Shown: positions 23,340 to 32,185, counted from the first letter of the stretch. The stretch: 45,883 nt of DNA from Leptospira ellinghausenii (GCF_003114815.1 NZ_BFAZ01000013.1:1-45883); one strand, 5' to 3'. Notes: generated from the letters alone by a model not told the origin. Numbers and translations are program-made.

Positions 23340-24701
23340 ATGAAGAAAGCAAAGCAATCATTAGTTAAACGATTTTTACAAGCTACTGTCGAAGGCATCA
23401 AGGATGCTTCGGAAGTATTAACAGGAATGGTTTCTGGTATTGTAAAGAAACGATACGGATATGCAACACCTGAATCGCAGAGAAAGAGATTAAGATCTCT
23501 ATACAATGCGGAAGGCCACAACGGCCAAACTCTTGCGAAAACCATTATCAATGGATTAACCGCATGGATTGCCGGAAATGGAATTAACGTCACACTCAAG
23601 AAAGTAAAGAAAGAGGACAAGTCTCCATTGAGAGATTGCATTCAAGAATTCCTTGAGTTTAACAAACTCTATTCAAACAAACTACAATCATTCGTTCGGA
23701 ATGGTCTATTCGATGCCGAAGTCCTCCTGGTTTTAGAAAAACAACTTCATCCTATCTTTAAAAAGGAATTCGTTAAAGTCAGATACATTGAAAAGGATCT
23801 GTACAATTACAAAGTTGAGTATGCTGATGATGATCCTGACGTTCCAATTAAGGTAAAATGGAAATTGAAGGATGATAAGGAAGAGACTACCTTTGAACAA
23901 GGTGAGTTTGTTCTGGTTCAATTCGGTAAGTCACCTAAACTTGGGAATTCTATTTCTAATCTAGAGCGACTTGATGATATCTTGAAAAAGTTTGCTGATT
24001 CCAATGATTTGTTTGGAACTCCTGCACCAGTTTTTAAAACAAAAGATTTCAATGAGGCAGTACTTTTTAGGAAAGCCTTGGAAGATCCAAACAGGCCTTC
24101 TACGGATGGGAAACCAACACTTTGGGATGCAGGGAATATGATTATTATCCCTGGTGAAGCTGGATTCCTAGAGCCTTCCGGTGCAGGTGCGGAAAGTTTT
24201 AAGAAAGAATTTGAACTTAGAGCACAAATGGCATCGGGTAGCACTGGTTACCCAATTCATTTGATGGGTTTTGTTTCCCTCTTCGGTACAAAAGCAGGTG
24301 CTGATTCTATTCTTGAGCAGATCAATACACAAACTATGGAAGATCGCCAGATTTGGAAAGAAGCCTTGTACGAACTTATTGTTCTTCAGTCCATCATGAT
24401 GGGATTCAATATCGATGAGATCCGAAAAGCGGAAATCATCACTGCACTTCCACTCAACACTCAATTCCAATTGATGATGCTCTCGACTTACTATTTACCA
24501 ATGTATGAGAAAGGACTTCTCGATCTTGAATCCTTTGTCGAAATGATTCCGAACGTAGATCCTGAAGTTGTGAAGGAAAGACTCATCAAAGAGAAAGAAG
24601 AGAAACAAGATTTGGATAGGAAGGCTTTGGAAGATTCTGTGAAGAACTTCAAAAACAACATTGGTAAGAAACCGACTGAATTAAAGGAAGTGGCCGCATG
24701 A
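23340..24701 (+). CDS. portal protein
   Basis: The 453-residue protein follows the terminase directly and has the portal pattern: an N-terminal segment with KKRYGYATPESQRKRLRSLYN, a core ending QMASGSTGYPIHLMGFVSLFGTKAGADSILEQINTQTM (about 298-335), and a helical C-terminal stem. Twelve copies would form the ring through which DNA is packaged. It overlaps the protease gene by four bases. Identification rests on position, size and the conserved GYP...GAD block. Confidence 0.85.
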   Translation: MKKAKQSLVKRFLQATVEGIKDASEVLTGMVSGIVKKRYGYATPESQRKRLRSLYNAEGHNGQTLAKTIINGLTAWIAGNGINVTLKKVKKEDKSPLRDCIQEFLEFNKLYSNKLQSFVRNGLFDAEVLLVLEKQLHPIFKKEFVKVRYIEKDLYNYKVEYADDDPDVPIKVKWKLKDDKEETTFEQGEFVLVQFGKSPKLGNSISNLERLDDILKKFADSNDLFGTPAPVFKTKDFNEAVLFRKALEDPNRPSTDGKPTLWDAGNMIIIPGEAGFLEPSGAGAESFKKEFELRAQMASGSTGYPIHLMGFVSLFGTKAGADSILEQINTQTMEDRQIWKEALYELIVLQSIMMGFNIDEIRKAEIITALPLNTQFQLMMLSTYYLPMYEKGLLDLESFVEMIPNVDPEVVKERLIKEKEEKQDLDRKALEDSVKNFKNNIGKKPTELKEVAA

Positions 24702-25927
24702 AAACCTACCGCTTACAAAGTTTTTCTGGATCCTCCCTTCCTGATTCTTTTATCAAAGATCATTTAACACTTGCTGAACTTGACAAAATCAAATCTAAGA
24801 TCACAAAACCATTTTTGAAAGCTTGGACTGTACTTCATGAAGGAGTTGCCAAGGCATTCGATATCGAAACTGGTTCGGATATTGAAATTGAGTATTCCAA
24901 AGATGTTGTAAAATCAGCTCCTGCAATAGCTGGTCTTGAATTCTTTGAAGGTCATAACAAAGATAATTCGAAGGATAACCGGCCAGTGATTGGCTATGTA
25001 GTAAAGGAAATCCAAATTGAACAAGATGGAAAACTCCAAAAGGTAGCCATCGGTGCATTCGAGGAAGATAAGAAGAGCATCGCGGAAAGAAGCGATATCG
25101 TTTCTCCTGAATTCGGTGCTTCCTTTATGGACCACCTTTCAAATGCAGGAAGATTTATCGCAAAACAAATTGGAGATATTTCTGCAATCGCTTTGGGTGA
25201 CTCATCCAAAGATACTCCAGGATTTCCTGGAGCTACACAAATCGCAGCTTTACAAGCTTTTAAAAATCAAAATTTAGAGGAAAAGAAAATGCCAACAAGA
25301 GAAGAAATCTTAACTGTCTTAAATACAGATATTGTTCGCGAATGGATGAATAAAAATCCATCGGTTCACATCGGAATGATCGCTCCTGAAGATCGTTTCA
25401 TGCCTGATTGGCATGAGGATCCAACGACAAAACGAGGCCATTTCAAAAATGGTGAAAAAACAATTCGTAAGGCATTGAATGATATCCTTGATCAGCGATA
25501 CAAAGCAGAGGAAAAAATTCAGGTTCTTGAATCGGAAAAAACTGAATTCCAAAAAGAAAAGACTCGAATTGAAGCTATCCCATCAGTGATTTCCTTCATT
25601 GAATCGAAAAACTTTCCTGATACTGCAAAGGCAATCCTTACAGAGCAAATTCAAAAATTGGATCTTGAAAAGTACACAAAAGACAGAAGCTCTGCTATCA
25701 AAGAATACATTGAGTCCGTGATGGATAAGGAACTTGAAAGTATCTCACGTTGGCAAGGTAAGGAAGTTGCCGAGAAGAAGAAAGCTGAGTGGTTTGCAGA
25801 TAAACAAAATGATCCAAGCAAACAACAAACGACTACAAAAGAAAAAAAGCCTTCTTATCACAAACCTGGAACAGAGACTGAAGACAAAGATGAAGTAAGT
25901 GATTGGTTACCAGAGGAAGAAGGTTAA
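24698..25927 (+). CDS. prohead protease with C-terminal scaffold
   Basis: The first 190 of 409 residues resemble a phage serine prohead protease: EGHN with H86 and DIVSPEFG with S136 are candidate catalytic residues. The C-terminal half (about 198-409) is a charged helical scaffold with coiled-coil character (KAEEKIQVLESEKTEFQKEKTRIE) and a disordered acidic tail. A strong internal ribosome binding site before Met198 indicates that the scaffold is also made separately, as in lambda C/Nu3 and Mu I/Z. It should cleave itself and the capsid during maturation. Confidence 0.75.
   Translation: MKTYRLQSFSGSSLPDSFIKDHLTLAELDKIKSKITKPFLKAWTVLHEGVAKAFDIETGSDIEIEYSKDVVKSAPAIAGLEFFEGHNKDNSKDNRPVIGYVVKEIQIEQDGKLQKVAIGAFEEDKKSIAERSDIVSPEFGASFMDHLSNAGRFIAKQIGDISAIALGDSSKDTPGFPGATQIAALQAFKNQNLEEKKMPTREEILTVLNTDIVREWMNKNPSVHIGMIAPEDRFMPDWHEDPTTKRGHFKNGEKTIRKALNDILDQRYKAEEKIQVLESEKTEFQKEKTRIEAIPSVISFIESKNFPDTAKAILTEQIQKLDLEKYTKDRSSAIKEYIESVMDKELESISRWQGKEVAEKKKAEWFADKQNDPSKQQTTTKEKKPSYHKPGTETEDKDEVSDWLPEEEG
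25289..25927 (+). CDS. nested scaffold protein, internal start
   Basis: ATG at 25289 is in frame with the protease gene (Met198). AGAGGA at 25276-25281 lies seven bases before it, a near-ideal ribosome binding site and better than that of the full-length start. The product would have 212 residues, beginning MPTREEILTVLN, entirely helical and charged. This is the classic nested-scaffold design; the scaffold is expected to be made in excess over the protease. Confidence 0.65.
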   Translation: MPTREEILTVLNTDIVREWMNKNPSVHIGMIAPEDRFMPDWHEDPTTKRGHFKNGEKTIRKALNDILDQRYKAEEKIQVLESEKTEFQKEKTRIEAIPSVISFIESKNFPDTAKAILTEQIQKLDLEKYTKDRSSAIKEYIESVMDKELESISRWQGKEVAEKKKAEWFADKQNDPSKQQTTTKEKKPSYHKPGTETEDKDEVSDWLPEEEG

Positions 25928-25963
25928 ATCATTAAAAATGATTTGACAATAAAAGTAAAATTA

Positions 25964-26010
25964 GTCTGGATATGAATGTCTGCTGTTCTGGCAGCTTCAT
26001 TAATCCAGAC
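25964..26010 (+). other. long hairpin between scaffold and decoration genes
   Basis: Outer arms GTCTGGAT / ATCCAGAC pair perfectly; inside, ATGAA / TTCAT and GCTG / CAGC extend the stem past a five-base bulge. There is no T-tract. TTGACA at 25943-25948 precedes it without a matching -10 box. It could protect or process the structural-gene mRNA. It sits in the only sizeable gap (164 bases) of the late region. Confidence 0.6.
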
Positions 26011-26091
26011 CTGGTGTTGTAGCGCACCTAACATCAATTGCTATCAGTTCCCATACGTTCAAAAAAATCTTAAACTTAAAAGAGGTTCAGT

Positions 26092-26307
26092 ATGGGCCAT
26101 GCTATTTCATCAGCCGACCTAGATTCTGATCACAAACTACGAAATGACAAGCTCTCGAAATTGATCGAGACTCCCACAGCTAAAACTGATGGAGAAGAAG
26201 TTGCGAAGGATCCAAATTCTGTTCAAGAAACCGGGGGAGATAAGCCTTCCAATTCCAACGCAAAAGATTCAACCAAGGCCTCAGCTAAAACTGAAGGAGG
26301 GAAATAA
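26092..26307 (+). CDS. small disordered head-region protein
   Basis: The 71-residue protein is hydrophilic (rich in Lys, Asp, Ser, Thr) with no predicted fold. An AGAGG ribosome binding site precedes the start. It sits between scaffold and decoration genes and might be a scaffold fragment or head accessory. No family recognised. Confidence 0.5.
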   Translation: MGHAISSADLDSDHKLRNDKLSKLIETPTAKTDGEEVAKDPNSVQETGGDKPSNSNAKDSTKASAKTEGGK

Positions 26308-26309
26308 AC

Positions 26310-26675
26310 ATGGCAAAGATGTTTTTAAATGACCTTCCTGCCGATGGTGGAGTTGTCCAAGCGCAAGCCACAGCTGGTTCGAGTGGAGTAGAGAAAGGAA
26401 CCGTTTCTAAAACTGGCAACGTTGTTTCCTTTGTCTTTGCTTCTGCGAAAGCAAATCGAGTCTACCTTGAGATCAAAAAGGCTAACCGTGTCATCGGCGA
26501 AAAATTGAATCCAGCGGACTCATTTGCGAAAGATGATGTTCTCTATTGGAGTTCTACCACTGGTGGACTTACGAAAACTTCAACTGACAACTGGAAAGTC
26601 GGTGTGTGCCTAGCTGCATCACCAGCAAACGCCACGCAGGCGGAATTTGCATTCGATGGAATGCTAGGGGTGTAG
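26310..26675 (+). CDS. DUF2190-like capsid decoration protein
   Basis: The 121-residue beta-rich protein has the repeated small-residue pattern seen in DUF2190 cement proteins: GTVSKTGNVVSFVFASAK, then FAKDDVLYWSSTTGGLTKTSTDNWKVGVCLA (about 73-103). It is placed directly before the major capsid gene, as decoration proteins usually are. It is expected to bind as trimers on the capsid surface. Confidence 0.7.
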   Translation: MAKMFLNDLPADGGVVQAQATAGSSGVEKGTVSKTGNVVSFVFASAKANRVYLEIKKANRVIGEKLNPADSFAKDDVLYWSSTTGGLTKTSTDNWKVGVCLAASPANATQAEFAFDGMLGV

Positions 26676-26678
26676 TGA

Positions 26679-27755
26679 ATGCCTGAGTTACTAGTAAAAG
26701 AAGAAAAGGTAAACGAGTTTTTCGATGCACTTGAGTGCATGAGAGATAGAAATGCAGACAAGGAAAAGCAACTCCAAGCCTGTGTGAATGTTAACAAAAC
26801 GATTGCCCACTTTGTGGAAAGACCAAAGCGAGAAATGAAAAAACAACTTCAAGCTTTCCGGAACTCCAACAAAATGCGTAAGTTACAAGCTTACAATGGT
26901 GGAGTAACCTCTGGCGATCTTCCACAAATCATTCAAGATAACATTTCCGTTCTCATGGATTCAGATGTTAGAATCGATGGAGCTCATAAGGCTTTGTTTG
27001 ATTTCACTCAATCCGTAGAAACACTGGATTATTTTGAAATCGCAACTCTTTCCAATGGAATCAAGTTCAAGAAACTTGCAGAAGGTGAGAAGGTTCCTAT
27101 CTATGGAATGACTGGAGATTGGTTACAAGTTCCTATCGAAAAAGATGGTGCAGCTTTGGCCTTCTCAGAAGAAGTCATCAAGTGGAGAAAGATCTGGAGA
27201 GTAGTAGACAAACTTAAAGAATTCCGATTTGCACACTTCAAAAAAGAAGCTAATGATTTTGGAACTCTCCTAAGTATCGCAGGTCAGCTGGGTGTCTCTG
27301 CAGGTTATTTTCAAGCATTCGATTCCGCATCCGGAACAGCTGAAGAAAAGACTATCCGAACATTGAACGCAGGATATGTGAAACTTACTCAAAAACTGAA
27401 GGAAAGACCATACGGTGATATGACTCGTCCTGAAGTAGTTCTTGTGGCTTCACCATTGAAATCCGATGTGCTTGATGTTGCATTGAATACATTGATTCAG
27501 CCTACAGCTGGTTCAAAACTTCGAATCAACAAACCTATTACAGTTTTGTATTCATGGAATGAAAAACTTCTTCCTGATCCAAACAAAGCATTGATGGTTT
27601 TACCTGGCCGAAGGATGCAATGGACTGAACAAGGAACAATGCAAAACTACAATTACGCAGATCCGATGTCTCTTATGTATGCAACAGCATACTACAACTG
27701 GCACGGTGAAGGTATTGGTGATTCTGATCAAGTTCTCACTGTTAACCTAGCATAA
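26679..27755 (+). CDS. major capsid protein
   Basis: The 358-residue protein lies between the decoration and head-completion genes. The N-terminal 75 residues are charged helices (an HK97-like delta domain probably removed by the protease), followed by mixed alpha/beta sequence consistent with an HK97 fold. The C-terminal part contains TVLYSWNEKLLPDPNKALMVLPGRRMQWTEQG, typical of the A-domain region in Mu T-like capsids. Assignment is by position, size and style of sequence. Confidence 0.8.
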   Translation: MPELLVKEEKVNEFFDALECMRDRNADKEKQLQACVNVNKTIAHFVERPKREMKKQLQAFRNSNKMRKLQAYNGGVTSGDLPQIIQDNISVLMDSDVRIDGAHKALFDFTQSVETLDYFEIATLSNGIKFKKLAEGEKVPIYGMTGDWLQVPIEKDGAALAFSEEVIKWRKIWRVVDKLKEFRFAHFKKEANDFGTLLSIAGQLGVSAGYFQAFDSASGTAEEKTIRTLNAGYVKLTQKLKERPYGDMTRPEVVLVASPLKSDVLDVALNTLIQPTAGSKLRINKPITVLYSWNEKLLPDPNKALMVLPGRRMQWTEQGTMQNYNYADPMSLMYATAYYNWHGEGIGDSDQVLTVNLA

Positions 27756-27770
27756 AGGTTTATTGGAAGG

Positions 27771-28151
27771 ATGATAGATCTAGACTCTGCAAACGCATAC
27801 AACGAACAAAGAGCTCGAAGCAACTGGGCTTCCTTATCAGATCCAGTAAAGACGGGTCTCTTAATTGATGCTGAGACAGAAATAGAATATCATCCCTCCT
27901 ACAATATTCCATTATCTGAAAAGTCCTCTTCTAGATACGTAGCCGCTGTGACAGAACTTGCTTTCCATAGATATTCCACGAAGGACTCTCCTGGTCCAAA
28001 TGTAAAAAGAGTAAAGAATAGTAGATATGAGGAAGAATTCTTCGAATCAAAATCTTCAGCAGATAACAGTTTGGCATGGCCGCCAATTGTTATATCGATA
28101 CTCACTCCTTGGTTGATTAAGGCCTCCCTTCGGATTCAGACGATACGTTAG
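27771..28151 (+). CDS. head completion / connector protein
   Basis: The 126-residue protein begins LDSANAYNEQRARSNWASLSDPVKTGLLIDAETEIEYHP, the helical pattern of gp6/gp15-type connectors (also called DnaT-like). It should sit below the portal and seal the head. Its stop is directly followed by the next ATG. Confidence 0.65.
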   Translation: MIDLDSANAYNEQRARSNWASLSDPVKTGLLIDAETEIEYHPSYNIPLSEKSSSRYVAAVTELAFHRYSTKDSPGPNVKRVKNSRYEEEFFESKSSADNSLAWPPIVISILTPWLIKASLRIQTIR

Positions 28152-29552
28152 ATGCCTACCGAAGTAGATGAAGGGAATCCTTGGGAGTATAACTTTTACA
28201 CAAAGGACTCTCAAATAAAAAATCCCGACAAGGGTGTTCGATTAAAAGAAGAATACACTCTACTTATGCGTTGGATGAAAGGAATCCAAAAATCATTAGA
28301 AAAGGAATGGAGAATTGCTTTCAACTCCAGAAAAAAAGATTCAGCTTATTGGGAAGAGAGATCTAAAACTTTTTCCAATCTTTATGAAAGTGTTTTTTCC
28401 GAATGGGAATCCCGATGGGAATCTATTTCAAAAAATGCATTCAAGCAAGGAACTTCCTTGGCACATGAAACCTTTGCAAGTTCTCAAGTGATTCGAGATT
28501 TCAAAAATGACTCACGACTTTTGAATAAAATGACTCTCCTTGATCGGCCATTTACGGATCCCAAGGTTATAGATTCATTACTTCGCGATACCTTAGGTTA
28601 CCTTCGTTATGCTTTGGATGGTGCTGAAGAGAAAACAACGAAGATTCTAAGGATTACACAGCAAACTCTCCTGGAAGATGATAAACTTAATCAAAGTATT
28701 GCAAAAGGCCTCATTGAAAAAAATACATGGGAAGCGGCAAAAGAAAACCTCCAAAAAGATTTCGAAAAAGCTTTGAAGGATTCTGGAATTTCCGATGGAA
28801 AGTTTATCGAAATCAATGGCCGAAACTATCATCTAGATAGCTATGCAGAAACTCTCGCAAGAACTAGAATTAGAGAAGCACAAACCGCTGGAGTTCAACG
28901 ATATGCGGAAGAGTCTGGCCAGGATTTAGTTCGTGTGTCAGATCATTCTACACTAACAGAGAAATGCGAAAAGTTTGAAGGAAAGATTTTCTCAATTTCC
29001 GGGGGAAGTTCAAAATATCCTAAATTGGAAATGTGGACTCCATTTCATCCAAACTGCCTTCATGTCATTACTGTTTATATCGATGTAGTTTCCATTTTTG
29101 GATATGATCCATACAATGGTGCAAGAAATAGTTCGAGTGCTCTTAGTGATCTAAGAAGAGAAGAATTAAGAGAGCAAGTAGAGTGGATGGAAAACGAAAG
29201 GAAAAAACCACCTGAGTTTGTTCCGGATAGATCGAAAGCGAATATCTCACAACCTAAGCTGAATTATCTTCTTACCGATTCGGGAAAATCTGGTCTTTTT
29301 AAAAATGAATTTGGATTTTCTGAAAACAACTTAGGAGAATTGGAAGATTCTATTCGTTCCAGTTTAGAAAAGAAAGTTTCAAAAGTATTAATAACGGAAG
29401 ATGGTATCAAATATATCGTCGACACTCCAATTCGAAATCCGAATAACGATAATAGGATGTTAACGATAGTCTGGATTAAGGATAATAAGTCTAGTTTGCC
29501 GAGATTTATTACTGCAAGACCAGCTAAGAAAAAGAAGGAGGGAAATCAGTGA
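28152..29552 (+). CDS. Mu F-like minor head protein with C-terminal DUF6883-like domain
   Basis: The first 310 of 466 residues form a phage head morphogenesis (Mu F-type) protein: ETLARTRIREAQTAGVQRYAEESGQD (about 233-258), then CEKFEGKIFSI and HPNC (299-302). The last 110 residues are extra: KLNYLLTDSGKSGLFKNEFGFSENNLGELEDSI (about 366-398), then YIVDTPIRNPNNDNRMLTIVWI and FITARP. This resembles DUF6883, a domain usually found at the end of polymorphic toxins. The next gene is DUF4926-like. Minor head proteins of some phages carry C-terminal nuclease toxins delivered with the DNA, and this may be a new case. Confidence 0.75.
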   Translation: MPTEVDEGNPWEYNFYTKDSQIKNPDKGVRLKEEYTLLMRWMKGIQKSLEKEWRIAFNSRKKDSAYWEERSKTFSNLYESVFSEWESRWESISKNAFKQGTSLAHETFASSQVIRDFKNDSRLLNKMTLLDRPFTDPKVIDSLLRDTLGYLRYALDGAEEKTTKILRITQQTLLEDDKLNQSIAKGLIEKNTWEAAKENLQKDFEKALKDSGISDGKFIEINGRNYHLDSYAETLARTRIREAQTAGVQRYAEESGQDLVRVSDHSTLTEKCEKFEGKIFSISGGSSKYPKLEMWTPFHPNCLHVITVYIDVVSIFGYDPYNGARNSSSALSDLRREELREQVEWMENERKKPPEFVPDRSKANISQPKLNYLLTDSGKSGLFKNEFGFSENNLGELEDSIRSSLEKKVSKVLITEDGIKYIVDTPIRNPNNDNRMLTIVWIKDNKSSLPRFITARPAKKKKEGNQ

Positions 29553-29767
29553 AATTCAAAGAACTAGATAATGTAATTCTTACAAAAGAAGTCTCCTTCG
29601 TAGATGATGGTGATGAAGGAATTCTCGCTGTTGGTACTCGAGGTGTAATTGTACACTTATATCCTAATCCGAATACTGTAGTAGTTGAATTCTTTGATAA
29701 GGATAATGAAACCATTTGCGTTGAAGATATATCTGTCAGATTTTTGGAGTTAGATGAATCCAGATGA
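29549..29767 (+). CDS. DUF4926-like protein, putative immunity partner
   Basis: The 72-residue protein matches the DUF4926 pattern: MKFKELDNVILTKEVSFVDDGDEGILAVGTRGVIVHLYPNPNTVVVEFFD, with a short beta-barrel (SH3-like) profile. It overlaps the minor head gene by four bases. DUF4926 proteins are small and, as I recall, often lie beside DUF6883 genes as probable immunity or antitoxin proteins. It is not a known structural component, so its place in the head operon supports a link with the C-terminal domain of the preceding protein. It overlaps the following gene as well. Confidence 0.65.
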   Translation: MKFKELDNVILTKEVSFVDDGDEGILAVGTRGVIVHLYPNPNTVVVEFFDKDNETICVEDISVRFLELDESR

Positions 29768-30117
29768 ACTTTTACGAAAACCAACCTGTAGAATTCAAAC
29801 TTACTCTTTTGGATAATGATGGTTCAGAAATTACCACACCTCCAACGGGAAAGTTATTAGAATTCAATCTACAGGCATACGTAGAAGCTAGCAATAAAGT
29901 CATCCCAATGGCATCAAATGGAAATGAATCATCGGCCATTGGAGAAGAAGTTAAAGCAAAATGGCTGATCATTTTTGATGAGAAAAAGATCCCATCGAAT
30001 GTGAATCTATCGGAAGGATGGAAAATCAAAGTTCCTATGAGTAACCAATTTTACTCAATCCTTGATATCCTGCCCCCTTCAGGTCGGTTCGCTCGGAAGG
30101 TGGAAATTTACCTATGA
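29764..30117 (+). CDS. head-tail joining protein, putative
   Basis: The 117-residue, beta-rich protein (FKLTLLDNDGSEITTPPTGKLLEFNLQAYV) lies between minor head and tail-completion genes and overlaps both neighbours by four bases. Its sequence suggests a small beta-barrel such as a head-closure protein. The family is not recognised. Confidence 0.5.
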   Translation: MNFYENQPVEFKLTLLDNDGSEITTPPTGKLLEFNLQAYVEASNKVIPMASNGNESSAIGEEVKAKWLIIFDEKKIPSNVNLSEGWKIKVPMSNQFYSILDILPPSGRFARKVEIYL

Positions 30118-30644
30118 GCTTCACTGTAAAACTTGATTCAAAAAAACATCTGGAAGGTTTGAGTAAGCTTTTTTCTGAATCAAAGAAGGAGATAAAAGAT
30201 ACACTAAACGAATTAGGTGATCTAATTATCGATGATGCAGTCAATATCGAACCGAAGCCATTTTTAGATACAGGATTCTTACAAGGATCTTCCTTCAAAC
30301 ATGTTACGGGAAAGAACGTAGAATTGAATCCATTGGGAGAATCGGTCACTCCTGGAGAAAATCAGAACATGTTACCTATCCCATCAGGAGATATGGAGGA
30401 ACTACACCTTCGAGTTGGATTCCTTGCAGAGTATGCCATTTACCTTCATGACAATCCAGATGCTACTCCGAGAAAGATCTCTAACAGAATGGATGTAAAT
30501 GGAAATCGAATTATCAAGAAAGCATCAATGGAAGGAAGAGGACCATTTTGGTTATCTTCAAAATTGGATCGATTTTCGAATTCTGTGTACATTCCTTTCG
30601 TTCAACTTCGTTTCAACCAAAGGATGAATGGGAAGCAATTATGA
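30114..30644 (+). CDS. HK97 gp10-like tail completion protein
   Basis: The 176-residue protein begins FTVKLDSKKHLEGLSKLFSESKKEIKDTLNELGDLIIDDAVN, then has GFLQGS and GFLAEYAIYLHDNP, the typical layout of HK97 gp10-like proteins (an N-terminal helix, the DTGxLxxS motif and the Y-A-x-Y-x-H segment). It joins head and tail. It overlaps the next gene by four bases. Confidence 0.75.
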   Translation: MSFTVKLDSKKHLEGLSKLFSESKKEIKDTLNELGDLIIDDAVNIEPKPFLDTGFLQGSSFKHVTGKNVELNPLGESVTPGENQNMLPIPSGDMEELHLRVGFLAEYAIYLHDNPDATPRKISNRMDVNGNRIIKKASMEGRGPFWLSSKLDRFSNSVYIPFVQLRFNQRMNGKQL

Positions 30645-31129
30645 AGTATTACATCGATACCCTTTATGTGATGTTTGAACTTCTTAAAAAGAAGATGCCG
30701 AACGATAGAGATAAAATCTATACAGTATTAAGTGCAACTTCGGGACAGGAATACATTTTGGTTCAGTCTAGGAGTAGTTTACCATCACACCTAACAAATG
30801 CATCTCTTTCTAAAAAATCTTTCAATGTTCTTGTCCAAGGCTTATCTGAAAATAAGACTAGACAGAAAGCATATCAGATCTATAACACATTAAGAGAGGG
30901 ATACAACCTTCAAATCGACGTTCCAGCGTCAAAACTTCTGGACCCGGAGATTGCCAGTTCTCCAAACCTTCCAACTGGACTTGTTACCATACGTATAGCG
31001 AGCATTAGACCTATAAGCGAGCCGTACGCAATTGGAAACGTAGGACAAGGCTTATATCAATACTCGCTAAACTATAACCTAACAGGACGGTTTACTTTAG
31101 ATGAGTACAGGATTACTGGTAATCCCTAA
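30641..31129 (+). CDS. tail terminator-like protein
   Basis: I chose the ATG at 30641, overlapping the previous stop (ATGA) and giving 162 residues, over an upstream start at 30548 that lies wholly within the preceding gene. The N-terminus YYIDTLYVMFELLKKKMPNDRDKIYTVL and the C-terminal beta segment YQYSLNYNLTGRF resemble phage minor capsid/tail terminator proteins. It is followed by the tail tube gene. Confidence 0.6.
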   Translation: MKYYIDTLYVMFELLKKKMPNDRDKIYTVLSATSGQEYILVQSRSSLPSHLTNASLSKKSFNVLVQGLSENKTRQKAYQIYNTLREGYNLQIDVPASKLLDPEIASSPNLPTGLVTIRIASIRPISEPYAIGNVGQGLYQYSLNYNLTGRFTLDEYRITGNP

Positions 31130-31964
31130 CACAGGGATCGTAAATATTTTAGGTCAAAAAGATGGACGTGTTGGGCCTTTAAAAGCCTTCTACCGAACAT
31201 CTATCAAACCACTTCTTCCAGGAACGGTAACGGCAACTGGCGATATTCTTACCTTCAGTGGTCTGGATCCAAGCACAAAGTTCAAAGTTGGACAGTACAT
31301 TTGTATTGAGACTGCACCAACAAAAACACTTGTGTATGTTGCTGATGTTGATTCCACAACTGTCAAAATGGGTGCACCTGACATCGATAAGGATACAGGA
31401 AAACATCCTTCTCTTTCCTTAACCATTGCTACAGCAACCCAATTCAGACCTTGGCACTTAAGAGACTTAGGTGATCTTTCTGAAGAAGGTGTAAAAATTT
31501 CTTGGGATGAAAAAGTAGCACCTACAAAATTCGCAGGCCGTGGTGAAACTGATGCAAACCATTTTTCATCAGGTGGAGAGATGAAAATCAGCTTGGCATG
31601 TGCAGAAATGGGACTTGAGGAATTGGTGTCGGCCATCGATCAGTCAGCGTTAGCGGATTACGATGTAGATGGAAATATTTCATCTGTTTCATTCGCACGA
31701 AGATTAGGATACAACTTCAAAAAGAACGCAGACTCTTTGGATTTATTTGCCTACGGTGAAAATGGTGGAATCTCCACAGATCCAAGAGATCGAGCAAGGA
31801 TTTGGTTAACAAACTTCCGATCTGCATTCGAGCAACAACGAAACGCGACTTCTCAAACTGTAATTAATTTGGAAGGATTCGTCTACGCAGATGAAAAACG
31901 CAAAAAAGATGGGAAACCTGTCTTCATGTCCATCAATCCCGAAGCGGCTGTATTCGATCCATAA
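31101..31964 (+). CDS. major tail tube protein
   Basis: The 287-residue protein overlaps the previous gene by 29 bases. It is beta-rich with few charged helices, including LSEEGVKISWDEKVAPTKFAGRGE and a long central domain; position between tail terminator and the G/GT chaperone is that of the tail tube. Identification rests on context and composition. Confidence 0.65.
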   Translation: MSTGLLVIPNTGIVNILGQKDGRVGPLKAFYRTSIKPLLPGTVTATGDILTFSGLDPSTKFKVGQYICIETAPTKTLVYVADVDSTTVKMGAPDIDKDTGKHPSLSLTIATATQFRPWHLRDLGDLSEEGVKISWDEKVAPTKFAGRGETDANHFSSGGEMKISLACAEMGLEELVSAIDQSALADYDVDGNISSVSFARRLGYNFKKNADSLDLFAYGENGGISTDPRDRARIWLTNFRSAFEQQRNATSQTVINLEGFVYADEKRKKDGKPVFMSINPEAAVFDP

Positions 31965-31975
31965 GGAGCAAGAAA

Positions 31976-32182
31976 ATGGCAGAAGATAAAATCACTCCAA
32001 CTACAAATTCAAGAGAGAAAGACCTAAGTAAATACAAAGAGAACGTAGATCTCTCTGATGTTACTGGGAAATACAGAGTAATCGATCGAACAAAGAAAGT
32101 GGTGATCAAACTTGGTTTTCCCACTGAAGCAGAAGCATTGGCTTTTGCATTCGATTACTTTGAGAAAAAGAAAAAAGGATAA
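31976..32182 (+). CDS. small tail-region protein
   Basis: The 68-residue protein has a strong ribosome binding site (AAGGAG). It has a hydrophilic N-terminus, then a segment IKLGFPTEAEALAFAFDYFEKK that forms a helix. It sits between the tail tube and chaperone genes; no family recognised. Confidence 0.5.
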   Translation: MAEDKITPTTNSREKDLSKYKENVDLSDVTGKYRVIDRTKKVVIKLGFPTEAEALAFAFDYFEKKKKG

Positions 32183-32185
32183 TCA

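Noticed and set aside
25972..26022. 16-codon leader-peptide-like open frame inside the hairpin before the decoration genes
   Set aside because: No ribosome binding site and no run of regulatory codons; likely chance.
30548..30640. Upstream start extending the tail terminator-like protein
   Set aside because: Wholly inside the gp10-like gene; the ATGA overlap at 30641 is the pattern used across this operon.
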